A program made the position numbers and the translations under genes. From Actinomycetota bacterium (lineage in GTDB: Bacteria; Actinomycetota; Thermoleophilia; Solirubrobacterales; Solirubrobacteraceae): a stretch of 19,281 bases of DNA. Below, piece by piece: positions 1 to 5,886 of the stretch. Numbering within the stretch: position 1 is the stretch's first letter; the number at the start of each line of letters is the position of its first letter. Under the pieces are notes generated by a model. The model was not told the origin of the DNA. It was given only the letters and a program-made list of their open reading frames with translations, and searched no databases. The DNA lies in NCBI GenBank assembly GCA_009699615.1, contig WLNV01000008.1:1-19281 (forward strand), written 5' to 3'.

Positions 1-573
1 AGTGACCTCGGGCGAGCCGAGGAGTTGGCGCAGCGTTTCGATGTTGGTCTTGATCAGCCGCTGAAGCAGCTCTCGCGCGGCAACGTGCAGAAGATCGCTC
101 TGATTCAGGCTCTCTTCCACAGCCCCGAGTTGCTGATCCTTGACGAGCCGACTTCGGGCCTCGACCCGCTGATGCAGGCCGAGTTCGTCCGCTTGCTCGA
201 AGAGGAGCGCGGCCGCGGCGTGACCGTCTTTCTTTCCTCACACGACCTTGATGAGGTTGAACGAATCTGCGACCGCGTGGCGATTATCCGCAGCGCGCGG
301 CTCGTCGCGATCGAGGACGTCCACGAGATGCATCGCCGGGCGATGCGGCACTTCGTTGTCCGCTTCGATCAGCCGGTCGAGCTGGAACCGTTCGCTGCCC
401 TACCAGGAGTGCAGCAGCTTGAACTTGTTGACGGCCGCTTGACCTTCTCCGTCAGCGGTACCGCTGACGCCGCCGTCAAGTTGCTCGCCAGCTACACGTT
501 GACCGACATCGAGATCACTCATCCGAGTCTCGAGGAGCTCTTCATGACCTACTACGGCGACGACGATGAGTAG
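1..573 (+). CDS. ABC transporter ATP-binding protein (5' end missing)
   Basis: The reading frame is open at the window edge, so only the C-terminal part of the nucleotide-binding subunit is present. Visible motifs are the signature loop (LSRGNVQKI, an LSGGQ variant), Walker B with catalytic Glu and D-loop (LLILDEPTSGLD) and the H-loop (LSSHDLDE). About 90 residues follow, ending in SLEELFMTYYG, which resembles the C-terminal extension of drug/antibiotic-type exporter ATPases. Walker A lies upstream of the window. It should energise export of an unknown substrate with the permease encoded next: its stop codon lies inside that gene's start region (8-base overlap, ATGAGTAG), which implies translational coupling. 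Family assignment is firm; the substrate is unknown. Confidence 0.95.
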   Translation, partial: SDLGRAEELAQRFDVGLDQPLKQLSRGNVQKIALIQALFHSPELLILDEPTSGLDPLMQAEFVRLLEEERGRGVTVFLSSHDLDEVERICDRVAIIRSARLVAIEDVHEMHRRAMRHFVVRFDQPVELEPFAALPGVQQLELVDGRLTFSVSGTADAAVKLLASYTLTDIEITHPSLEELFMTYYGDDDE

Positions 574-1387
574 CGCCGCGCCAGTCTCCGCTCCGGGGTC
601 GGCCAGGTCGCTCTACGCGATCGTTAGGCACCTGCTGCGTCTGCAACGCTGGGCGCCGCTCACGTGGGGGCTCAGCCTTGGGCTCTCGTGCGCCCTTGTT
701 GCCGCAATCTGGCCGTCTATCTCGGACTCGATCTCGCAGGCGATCGCGAGCTACCCGGCCGCGATCAAGGAGGCCTTCTCGATTGAGCAGCTATCGAACG
801 CCGACCAGTATCTCGACGTAGAAATGCTCAGCCTGATCGTCCCTCTCGCACTGGCCTTCTTCGCGATCCGCTCGGTCGCGCGGCCGCTGGTCGGGGCTGA
901 GGAGAACTCGTATCTCGACGCACTGCTGTCGGTCCCTCTCGATCGGCGGATTCTGGCCGCCGGGGCGGTGATTTCGACGGCGATTCTGCTGGCTGTGATC
1001 CTGGCGATCACTTGGCTGATGACTTGGGCGGCCGGGCTGGCGGTCGGCGCCGGCATCGGCCTCGAAGCGTGGACTCTCGGCGTCGTCAACGTCTGGCCGA
1101 TCGCATTCGCCTTCGGCGGCTTCGCGCTTCTCCTCTGCGGAATGCTCCACAGCCTCGCCGCAGTGACCGGCGTCGCGTCGGGAACGTTGATCGCGATGTA
1201 TCTGATCGACCTGCTCGGGAAGCTCTCTCCAGATGTTGAGCCGCTGCGAGTGATCTCCGCCTACCGTTACTACGGTTCGGCAATTCAGCAGGGTTTCGAC
1301 CTCAGTCACGCGCTCGGGCTTGCCGCTGCGGGCGTGCTGCTGGCCGCAGTCGGCGCCGTGCTGTTCAATCGCCGCGATATTCGCTAG
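566..1387 (+). CDS. ABC-2 type transporter permease
   Basis: 273-residue integral membrane protein. After a cytosolic N-terminus of about 35 residues there are roughly six hydrophobic segments, starting with WGLSLGLSCALVAAIWP and ending with a helix before the C-terminal FNRRDIR. That F-x-R-R-D ending is common in ABC-2 permeases. A charged loop (GAEENSYLDALLSVPLDRR) sits between helices 2 and 3, as in this family. The ATG overlaps the stop of the upstream ATPase gene, so the two almost certainly form one exporter. Substrate cannot be read from sequence. The gene ends 41 bp before the convergent stop of RR1, and no hairpin-plus-T-tract terminator is visible in that gap. Confidence 0.9.
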   Translation: MSSAAPVSAPGSARSLYAIVRHLLRLQRWAPLTWGLSLGLSCALVAAIWPSISDSISQAIASYPAAIKEAFSIEQLSNADQYLDVEMLSLIVPLALAFFAIRSVARPLVGAEENSYLDALLSVPLDRRILAAGAVISTAILLAVILAITWLMTWAAGLAVGAGIGLEAWTLGVVNVWPIAFAFGGFALLLCGMLHSLAAVTGVASGTLIAMYLIDLLGKLSPDVEPLRVISAYRYYGSAIQQGFDLSHALGLAAAGVLLAAVGAVLFNRRDIR

Positions 1388-1428
1388 TCAGCGCCGCCTC
1401 GAGCGCAGCCCCGCGGCATTCCCTGCGT

Positions 1429-1617
1429 CTAGTGCAACATCCCTTGGTCGATCGCGTAGCGGACGAGTCCCGAGCGGCTGCTCAGTTCAAGCTTGCGCAG
1501 GATGTTCGCGCGGTGCGTTTCGACGGTGCGGCCGGAGAGGTTGATGTCCGCGCCTATCTCGGCGTTGGTGAAACCGAGCGCGACCAGCTTGACGATCTGT
1601 CGCTCGCGATCGGAGAG
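1429..1617 (-). pseudogene. LuxR-type DNA-binding half of RR1, cut off by an in-frame TGA
   Basis: Reading on from the TGA that ends the receiver ORF, in the same frame, gives 62 codons of intact LuxR/NarL-type helix-turn-helix. It starts LSDRERQIVKLVALG, has the recognition helix SGRTVETHRANILRKLE, and ends LVRYAIDQGMLH before TAG. It aligns without gaps to the C-termini of the other regulators in the window, including the LVRYA(L/I)D ending. No ATG or GTG with a ribosome-binding site is seen at the head of this segment, so separate translation looks unlikely. It is either the 3' part of a recently broken gene, the product of UGA readthrough, or the result of a single-base sequence error. 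Lack of further decay argues the interruption is recent or tolerated. Confidence 0.8.
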
Positions 1618-2124
1618 TCAGGTGTGGCCTTCTTCGCGGTCGTCCTGAGCGATCGCCAGCGCGACGACCGGGTTCACGACAGGGTTCCCCTTGGCGACGG
1701 AATGGATCGCGCGGATCAATTCATCTGTTTCGTCGGCGCCAAGGATGTAGCCGGTGGCGCCTGCGTTGAGCGCGTCACGCGCGCGCCCGGGGTCGGCGCT
1801 GCTGGCGAGGACGATCGTCCTCGTAGCCGGCGACAGCTCGTGGATATGGGCGATCAGTTCGACGGTGTCCTCCGACATCGCCGAGGCGGGAGGCTGGTAA
1901 ACAACGACCATTGGCTTGTGACCTCCGATGGCACGAAGCGTTTCCTCTGACGATGAGGTCGCTGCGACAACTTCGATCGTCTCGTCCTGAGCCAGCAAAG
2001 AAGAGAGGGCGCCGCGCACCATTGCTGTCCCATCGGCCAGCTGAACTGTGACCGGCGCCAGACCGCTGGCCGCGGTTGCATCGTCTTTCTCATCTTTGGG
2101 GAGAGGTGTGGAAGTTGGGGTCAT
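1618..2124 (-). CDS. RR1: degenerate receiver domain, truncated before its HTH
   Basis: 168-residue receiver-like protein starting at ATG 2124 (a TTG lies immediately upstream). After about 24 polar residues comes beta-1 (VTVQLADGTAMVRGALSSLL), with only one of the usual paired acidic residues (D31). The phospho-acceptor position is Gln77 (GHKPMVVVYQPP), the switch Thr/Ser position is Ala107 and the conserved Lys position is Gly129, so phosphorylation is not expected. The ORF stops at TGA 1620-1618, after EEGHT, exactly where paralogues continue into LTDRE-type helix-turn-helix sequence. If the stop is real and efficient, the product is a lone pseudo-receiver, which could still dimerise with paralogues. 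RR2 diverges from it across a 219 bp intergenic region. Confidence 0.8.
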   Translation of the reverse strand: MTPTSTPLPKDEKDDATAASGLAPVTVQLADGTAMVRGALSSLLAQDETIEVVAATSSSEETLRAIGGHKPMVVVYQPPASAMSEDTVELIAHIHELSPATRTIVLASSADPGRARDALNAGATGYILGADETDELIRAIHSVAKGNPVVNPVVALAIAQDDREEGHT

Positions 2125-2200
2125 CAATGCGTTCCGATCTTGCCCGGCTTGCCGCTGCCACAGATGCGCCAGAAGCAGTGCAAATGTGTGGGCTCAGGCT

Positions 2201-2217
2201 CGTCATAAACTATGACG
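2201..2217. repeat. Inverted repeat CGTCATA-aac-TATGACG
   Basis: A perfect 7-base inverted repeat with a 3-base spacer in the intergenic region between the divergent genes RR1 and RR2, about 77 bp upstream of the RR1 start and 127 bp upstream of the RR2 start. Size and position fit an operator for a dimeric regulator. The binding protein is unknown. Confidence 0.45.
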
Positions 2218-2239
2218 CGGCTTTCCGCGCGGCCGAACG

Positions 2240-2278
2240 TACCAAGTACGTGAATTACAAGTAATCCGTAGTAATTAC
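2240..2278. promoter_or_regulatory. TAC/GTA-rich repeat cluster between RR1 and RR2
   Basis: An A+T-rich island in otherwise G+C-rich sequence. It contains GTAC-caa-GTAC, then ATTAC-aa-GTAAT (2254-2265), then the palindrome GTAATTAC (2271-2278). The 13-mer CCGTAGTAATTAC at 2266-2278 recurs with one mismatch upstream of RR3 at 3987-3999 (CCGTACTAATTAC). This looks like a shared operator for the regulator family, but no binding protein can be assigned from sequence. Confidence 0.4.
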
Positions 2279-2331
2279 AGCAACCTCAGCGCGGGAGGGA
2301 GGGGCGGTAGGCCGCTGACGAGCCACTTGTT

Positions 2332-2337
2332 TATCCT
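2332..2337 (+). promoter_or_regulatory. Putative -10 element TATCCT for leaderless RR2
   Basis: TATCCT fits the actinobacterial TAnnnT -10 pattern and ends exactly six bases before the GTG at 2344, which places the predicted transcription start on the start codon. No clear -35 box is visible. The only purine-rich stretch upstream (GGGAGGGAGGGG, 2292-2303) is about 40 bases away, too far to act as a ribosome-binding site. Confidence 0.5.
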
Positions 2338-2343
2338 GTTTTT

Positions 2344-3051
2344 GTGCATTCGGATAGCCAGCAACCAGCGATTGACGGTGAGTCGCCAATCAGCGTGATG
2401 GTCGTATACGCGCTGGGCGTTGCTCGCGCGGGGACCGAGCTGCTGATCAACTCAGCCGATCGGTTGGAAGTTGTGGCCCACGCCGCAGACGCCGACGAGG
2501 CTGGCCGCAGGGCGCTGGGGCACCAGCCGGATGTGGTAGTGATCGGCCCGAACCAAAGCTTCGGTGACGCGCTCCACACGCAGGTTCAGATAGTCGAGGC
2601 TGTCAGGGAAGCCTCGCCGCGGAGCAAGGTTCTGCTCATGAGCCTCACCGGTGACGACGTTGCAGCGATAACCGAGGGCGTCGCTGCGGGCGCCGACGGT
2701 TCGATCGCGATCGGCAGCAGCGCCACTGAGTTCCTCAGTGCCGTCGTCGGCGTCGCCGAGGGCCGGGGTCAAATCTCCGCCGATGTGACGAAGCGGATTA
2801 TCGAGGGCGCGTCAGCCCGCGACCGTTCGGCCCTCGCCGAACGCGACCTTGAGATCCTCTGCGGCGTGGCTCTTGGCTATACGAGTGGCGAGATTGCGGA
2901 GCATCTGAACCTTTCACCTCGAACAATCGAGGGTCGGCGGATCGAGATCTACAACGCGCTCGAGATCGAGTCCCGCCCGGAGCTCGTTGCTTGGGCCGTC
3001 GCGCATGAGATCTTCTTCTCGCCGGTCGGCTACTACGCCAGTCGCGACTAA
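2344..3051 (+). CDS. RR2: orphan LuxR-type regulator with non-functional receiver
   Basis: 235 residues from GTG. The N-terminal half aligns with the receivers of the other regulators here but has lost the active site. The beta-1 acidic residues are absent (SVMVVYALGVARAG) and the phospho-acceptor position is Gly68 in GHQPDVVVIGP, although the shared G-H-x-P box and following Pro remain. The Lys position is also lost (DGSIAIGSS). Residues about 165-225 form the helix-turn-helix (LAERDLEILCGVALGYTSGEIAEHLNLSPRTIEGRRIEIYNAL in shape). Here the usual E-x-H-R of the recognition helix is EGRR, so target specificity may differ. A 10-residue tail (SPVGYYASRD) replaces the usual short ending. It is best read as a phosphorylation-independent transcription factor. 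No kinase gene is nearby. Confidence 0.88.
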   Translation: MHSDSQQPAIDGESPISVMVVYALGVARAGTELLINSADRLEVVAHAADADEAGRRALGHQPDVVVIGPNQSFGDALHTQVQIVEAVREASPRSKVLLMSLTGDDVAAITEGVAAGADGSIAIGSSATEFLSAVVGVAEGRGQISADVTKRIIEGASARDRSALAERDLEILCGVALGYTSGEIAEHLNLSPRTIEGRRIEIYNALEIESRPELVAWAVAHEIFFSPVGYYASRD

Positions 3052-3114
3052 CTCCGCGCTTCGGGTATTCCGCGCAAGCGGCGATTGCACGGCGTCGAGC
3101 GCTGCCGCTCAGAG

Positions 3115-3837
3115 CTAAGAGACCAAGTCGTTGTCGAGCGCGTACCTGACCAGTCCGGCGCGGTTCTCGACGCCCAGCTTCCGGATCATGTTTGCGCGGT
3201 GCGACTCAACGGTGCGGGCTGAGAGGAAGAGCTGAGCTGCGATCTCATTGCTGGTGTGGCCGAGCGCCACCAATTGAAGGACTTCCTTCTCGCGGTCGGT
3301 CAGGTCGCCGTCTCCATTCTGAGTGTCAGCCTGTGCGATCAGAATGGCGATTGTTGGGCTGACCGACGGGTGACCCTTCGAGGCCCGAAGAATAGCTTTG
3401 AGGAGGTCTTCGGGATCCTCGCGCGTCAGCATGTACCCGACTGCACCGGCGAAGAGGACGGCACGGGCAAAGGCGGCATCCTCGCGGTTACTGAGCACGA
3501 TCGTCTTCGACTCCGGTGACGCTTCGAGCAGCTGGCCGATCTCTTCAGCAACGGTTTCGACGCTGGCATCTGCCAGCGGGTCAAACAGAATGATGTCCGG
3601 CTTGTGGCCGTTGGCGGCCTGTGCGGCCGCGTCGATGTCGGCTGGCTGCGCGACAATTTCGATACCTGGTTCCTTCCGGAGCAGCGCGGCAAGCGCGCTA
3701 CGCACGAGCGTTTCGTCGTCAACGATCATCACGGTCAGCGTCGGCCCCGAGTGTTCGCCGCCAGCCACGCGGCGGTCGCCATTGCGACGGTCGCCATGTC
3801 GGCGGTCCTGAGGCGGTTGGGATGATTGACTCTGCAT
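3115..3837 (-). CDS. RR3: NarL/FixJ-family response regulator with GDRR-rich N-terminus
   Basis: 240 residues from ATG 3837. This start is preferred over ATG 3936 because the paralogue RR4 has a matching MQ-x-S-x-SS N-terminus and the 33 extra codons have poor G+C at third positions. Residues 11-23 contain three DRR triplets (DRRHGDRRNGDRR), an unusual charged tract. The receiver (about 33-155) keeps both acidic residues (D40, D41) and the phospho-acceptor D86 (GHKPDIILFDP), with Ser106 at the switch position but Thr128 in place of the conserved Lys. The helix-turn-helix (about 178-240) has SARTVESHRANMIRKLGV. Of the five regulators this one best keeps the Mg-binding acidic triad. It converges on RR2 over 63 bp and has no kinase partner here. 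Confidence 0.9.
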   Translation of the reverse strand: MQSQSSQPPQDRRHGDRRNGDRRVAGGEHSGPTLTVMIVDDETLVRSALAALLRKEPGIEIVAQPADIDAAAQAANGHKPDIILFDPLADASVETVAEEIGQLLEASPESKTIVLSNREDAAFARAVLFAGAVGYMLTREDPEDLLKAILRASKGHPSVSPTIAILIAQADTQNGDGDLTDREKEVLQLVALGHTSNEIAAQLFLSARTVESHRANMIRKLGVENRAGLVRYALDNDLVS

Positions 3838-3952
3838 TGGTTGGCTCGCTTTCAAACTGGTGCGGTTGGAGCATCTTGCAGACTTCTGCCGAAAAGACTC
3901 CGCAATCTGAACCCAGAGTAACTTGCGGCCAACCATCCCGCGATGTGTTCAC

Positions 3953-4000
3953 TACGGCGCAGCGGCGTACGTGGCGCGGCCTACGTCCGTACTAATTACG
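3953..4000. promoter_or_regulatory. Evenly spaced TACG repeats upstream of RR3
   Basis: TACG occurs at 3953, 3968, 3982 and 3997, steps of 15, 14 and 15 bases or roughly one and a half helical turns. The last copy lies at the end of the 13-mer CCGTACTAATTAC (3987-3999) that is nearly repeated upstream of RR2. The site lies in the 243 bp gap between RR3 and the phosphoribosyltransferase fusion, 116 bp or more upstream of the RR3 start. It could be an operator array; nothing else was recognised in this gap. Confidence 0.35.
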
Positions 4001-4080
4001 TGCATCCGTCGCCGGTGCGGTCCACCTAGTCGCTCTCCGGCGGTTGTTGCGTCAAGCATCGCTGGGGCAGTCGGCCTCGG

Positions 4081-5418
4081 TCAGCGGCCCATCTGCGGCG
4101 GGTCAAGGTTGCGCACGAACCACTCCGCGGCGAGTTCACCAACCTGTTCCAAGGCGCCTGGCTCTTCGAACAGATGGCCGGCATTCGGGATCACGGCCAG
4201 CTCGGTAATTCCGCGCATTGCGGCCTCAGCCCCTCGGTTGAGCTGGAATACCTCCGGGTCGCCGCTGCCGACGATCAGCAGCACGGGAATGTTGACGCGT
4301 GCAAGGGCTTCACCTGCTAGATCGACGCGGCCGCCGCGCGATACAACGGCCTTCACGTTGCCGTCGATTGCTGCTGCTACGAGCGCCGCCCCGGCGCCCG
4401 TGCTGGCTCCGAAGAGGCCGATCGGCAGCGTGTCGATCAACGGCTGCGAGGCGGCCCAGATGCTGGCTGCGCGGAGTCGGCCAGCCAGCAAACCGATGTC
4501 AAAGACGTTGCGCCGGTCCTTCTCCTCCATCGGAGTGAGTAGATCCAGCAGCAGCGTTGCCAGCCCCGCGCGCTGCAGGTCGGCAGCTACCTGTCGGTTG
4601 CGCGGGCTGCGTCGGCCGCTGCCGCTGCCGTGCGCGAAGATCACAAGGCCGCGCGCGCCTGCCGGTACCGTCATGTCGGCACCCAGAGGTGGCCCGCTCG
4701 CGAACGTGATGTTGACCGCGTGCGTCTCTCTGCCTTTTGGCCGGCTGTCGTCGGCTGCGGCGCGATTCAACAGGTCGGTTACCTCGTCGGAGGTCGTCTG
4801 ACGGAAGTCCGCATACCAGGCGCCGACCGACTTCATCGAGGCCGGTATCCAAAGCGCCGAAACTTCGTCTGCCTCCAGTCGTAGCCGCTCGACCGCTTCA
4901 CGCGAGGCGACGGGGACGGTCACGAGCACTTCACGCGCTCCTGCGTGCCGCGCTGCACGGATCGCCGCGACGGCAGTGCCTCCGGTCGCGAGGCCGTCGT
5001 CAATGATCATTACGCAGCGCCCTTCAATGCCTACCGAAGGACGGTTGGAACGGTAGCGGCGGATTCGCTCGTCAAGCTCGGCTTCCGCTTTGTCTACGAG
5101 CATCGAGAGCGTTTCGTCGGGGATCCCGAGCTGCTCGATGATCTCCTGATCGAGCACCCGGATTCCGCCCTCGGCTACCGCGCCGATGCCAAATTCCGGG
5201 TGCCCCGGAGCGCCGACCTTGCGCACGATCATCACGTCGAGAGGGGCACCCAGCGACTCGGCGACAGGGAACGCAACCGGTACGCCGCCGCGCGGCAGTG
5301 CCAGCAACACCGGAGCCTCGCCGACCGGTTTCGCCAGTGCTGCCGACAGCGCCTTGCCAGCATCATTCCGGTCACGGAACTGTGATGCAACACCGCCGCT
5401 GGGCAGAATCGTCGTCAC
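4081..5418 (-). CDS. Phosphoribosyltransferase / dienelactone-hydrolase-like fusion protein
   Basis: 445 residues from GTG. Residues about 10-215 are a type I phosphoribosyltransferase-like domain with LPRGGVPVAFPVA near the start and the PRPP-binding loop VMIIDDGLATGGTA (136-149). Residues about 235-438 are an alpha/beta hydrolase: FAHGSGSG (oxyanion region), GAST-G around nucleophile S339, likely acid D387 (GSGDPEV) and H415 (NAGHLFE). The same fusion exists in mycobacteria (Rv0571c type), where it belongs to the dormancy regulon driven by DosR, itself a NarL-family regulator. That makes the regulator genes next door noteworthy, but a regulatory link here is only inference. Substrates of either domain are unknown. 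The start overlaps the stop of a small upstream ORF (GTGA), suggesting coupled translation. Confidence 0.93.
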   Translation of the reverse strand: MTTILPSGGVASQFRDRNDAGKALSAALAKPVGEAPVLLALPRGGVPVAFPVAESLGAPLDVMIVRKVGAPGHPEFGIGAVAEGGIRVLDQEIIEQLGIPDETLSMLVDKAEAELDERIRRYRSNRPSVGIEGRCVMIIDDGLATGGTAVAAIRAARHAGAREVLVTVPVASREAVERLRLEADEVSALWIPASMKSVGAWYADFRQTTSDEVTDLLNRAAADDSRPKGRETHAVNITFASGPPLGADMTVPAGARGLVIFAHGSGSGRRSPRNRQVAADLQRAGLATLLLDLLTPMEEKDRRNVFDIGLLAGRLRAASIWAASQPLIDTLPIGLFGASTGAGAALVAAAIDGNVKAVVSRGGRVDLAGEALARVNIPVLLIVGSGDPEVFQLNRGAEAAMRGITELAVIPNAGHLFEEPGALEQVGELAAEWFVRNLDPPQMGR

Positions 5419-5573
5419 CGCTCAGAGCGCCGTCGGGTAGGCCTCTGGGGCTCATCGAAGAGCCACCCCTGAGGATGGTCGACTGGCACGGCGCTGCTGC
5501 GCTTGACGTGCACGATCGCGTCAAACGCTTCCCTGCACTCAAAGTGGATCCGACTGCTCTGCTGGCCAACCAT
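5415..5573 (-). CDS. Small conserved-looking protein coupled to the fusion gene
   Basis: 52 residues from ATG 5573; an alternative ATG at 5612 would add 13 residues. It reads roughly MVGQQSSRIHFECREAF, then a short beta-like stretch (DAIVHVKRSSAVPV), then GWLFDEP and an Arg-rich end. No family was recognised and there is no signal peptide or membrane segment. Third codon positions are strongly G/C (about three quarters), as in genuine genes of this genome. Its TGA overlaps the GTG start of the phosphoribosyltransferase fusion by four bases (GTGA). Both points argue that it is translated and acts with, or sets translation of, the fusion gene. No strong ribosome-binding site precedes either start. 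Confidence 0.5.
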   Translation of the reverse strand: MVGQQSSRIHFECREAFDAIVHVKRSSAVPVDHPQGWLFDEPQRPTRRRSER

Positions 5574-5609
5574 GATGAGAAAAAGTCTCGCCGCGTGCGC
5601 GCTCCGATA

Positions 5610-5660
5610 CATCGCTACTTACCACTACCGATGCGCGAGTAGTTTTCGGCAGTAGCGATG
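5610..5660. promoter_or_regulatory. Nested inverted repeat in a divergent intergenic region
   Basis: CATCGCTACT (5610-5619) and its exact complement AGTAGCGATG (5651-5660) bracket 31 bases. Inside lie ACTAC (5624-5628) and GTAGT (5639-5643), a second inverted pair, and ACTACCGATG (5624-5633) is a near copy of the right arm. Each outer arm ends in an ATG reading outward, so the alternative starts at 5612 (minus) and 5658 (plus) both follow the same AGTAGCG. It may be an operator array controlling the fusion-gene unit and the secreted-protein unit. Confidence 0.45.
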
Positions 5661-5762
5661 CCTGTTGATTTTCCGACGGATCAGCGCGGATCAACACCTA
5701 GGAGGACTCTGCCGCGACCTCCTACGTTGGCGATGCAAGTCAAATCCGACGAGGGGGCCATA

Positions 5763-5873
5763 GTGGCGAACGCATTTACCCGCTGGAATTCGCTTAGCGA
5801 CCCTGATGATCTGCACGCGCGCGTCGCTGAGAGCGCGATCAAGCTGGCGCAGCTCGCGGCAGTAGAGGCGTAG
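5763..5873 (+). CDS. Possible very small protein upstream of the secreted protein
   Basis: 36 residues from GTG 5763, which is preceded by GAGGGGG at a suitable distance (5751-5757). In-frame ATGs at 5733 and 5658 would give 46 or 71 residues, but the codons before 5733 have weak third-position G+C. The product (ANAFTRWNSLSDPDD..., then an amphipathic Ala/Leu helix) matches nothing recognised. Its stop is 13 bases before the ATG of the next gene, so it could be a leader ORF for it. Weakly supported. Confidence 0.3.
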   Translation: MANAFTRWNSLSDPDDLHARVAESAIKLAQLAAVEA

Positions 5874-5886
5874 TGGGCGGCCGCTG

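Noticed and set aside
791..1309. 172-residue minus-strand frame opposite the ABC permease
   Set aside because: Composition is Arg/Asp/Glu-rich without any domain, and it lies entirely inside the well-supported permease gene. It is an antisense shadow of G+C-rich codons.
1618..1620. Selenocysteine insertion at the TGA of RR1
   Set aside because: Receiver-HTH linkers have no redox role, and no selenocysteine insertion hairpin is evident just after the TGA. Nonsense mutation, readthrough or sequence error are simpler.
1432..1950. 172-residue plus-strand frame over RR1
   Set aside because: It is the complement of the receiver and HTH of RR1. The minus-strand reading carries the recognisable domain.
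2076..2264. 62-residue plus-strand frame running into the RR1-RR2 gap
   Set aside because: It starts antisense to the RR1 N-terminus and ends in the A+T-rich repeat cluster. No recognisable protein features.
3838..3936. N-terminal extension of RR3 to ATG 3936
   Set aside because: The 33 codons have low third-position G+C, no paralogue has such an extension, and RR4 starts at a matching MQ-x-S-x-SS position.
3923..4801. 292-residue plus-strand frame
   Set aside because: Ser/Arg/Pro-rich sequence covering the antisense strand of the phosphoribosyltransferase fusion, which has clear catalytic motifs. No motif or ribosome-binding site supports it.
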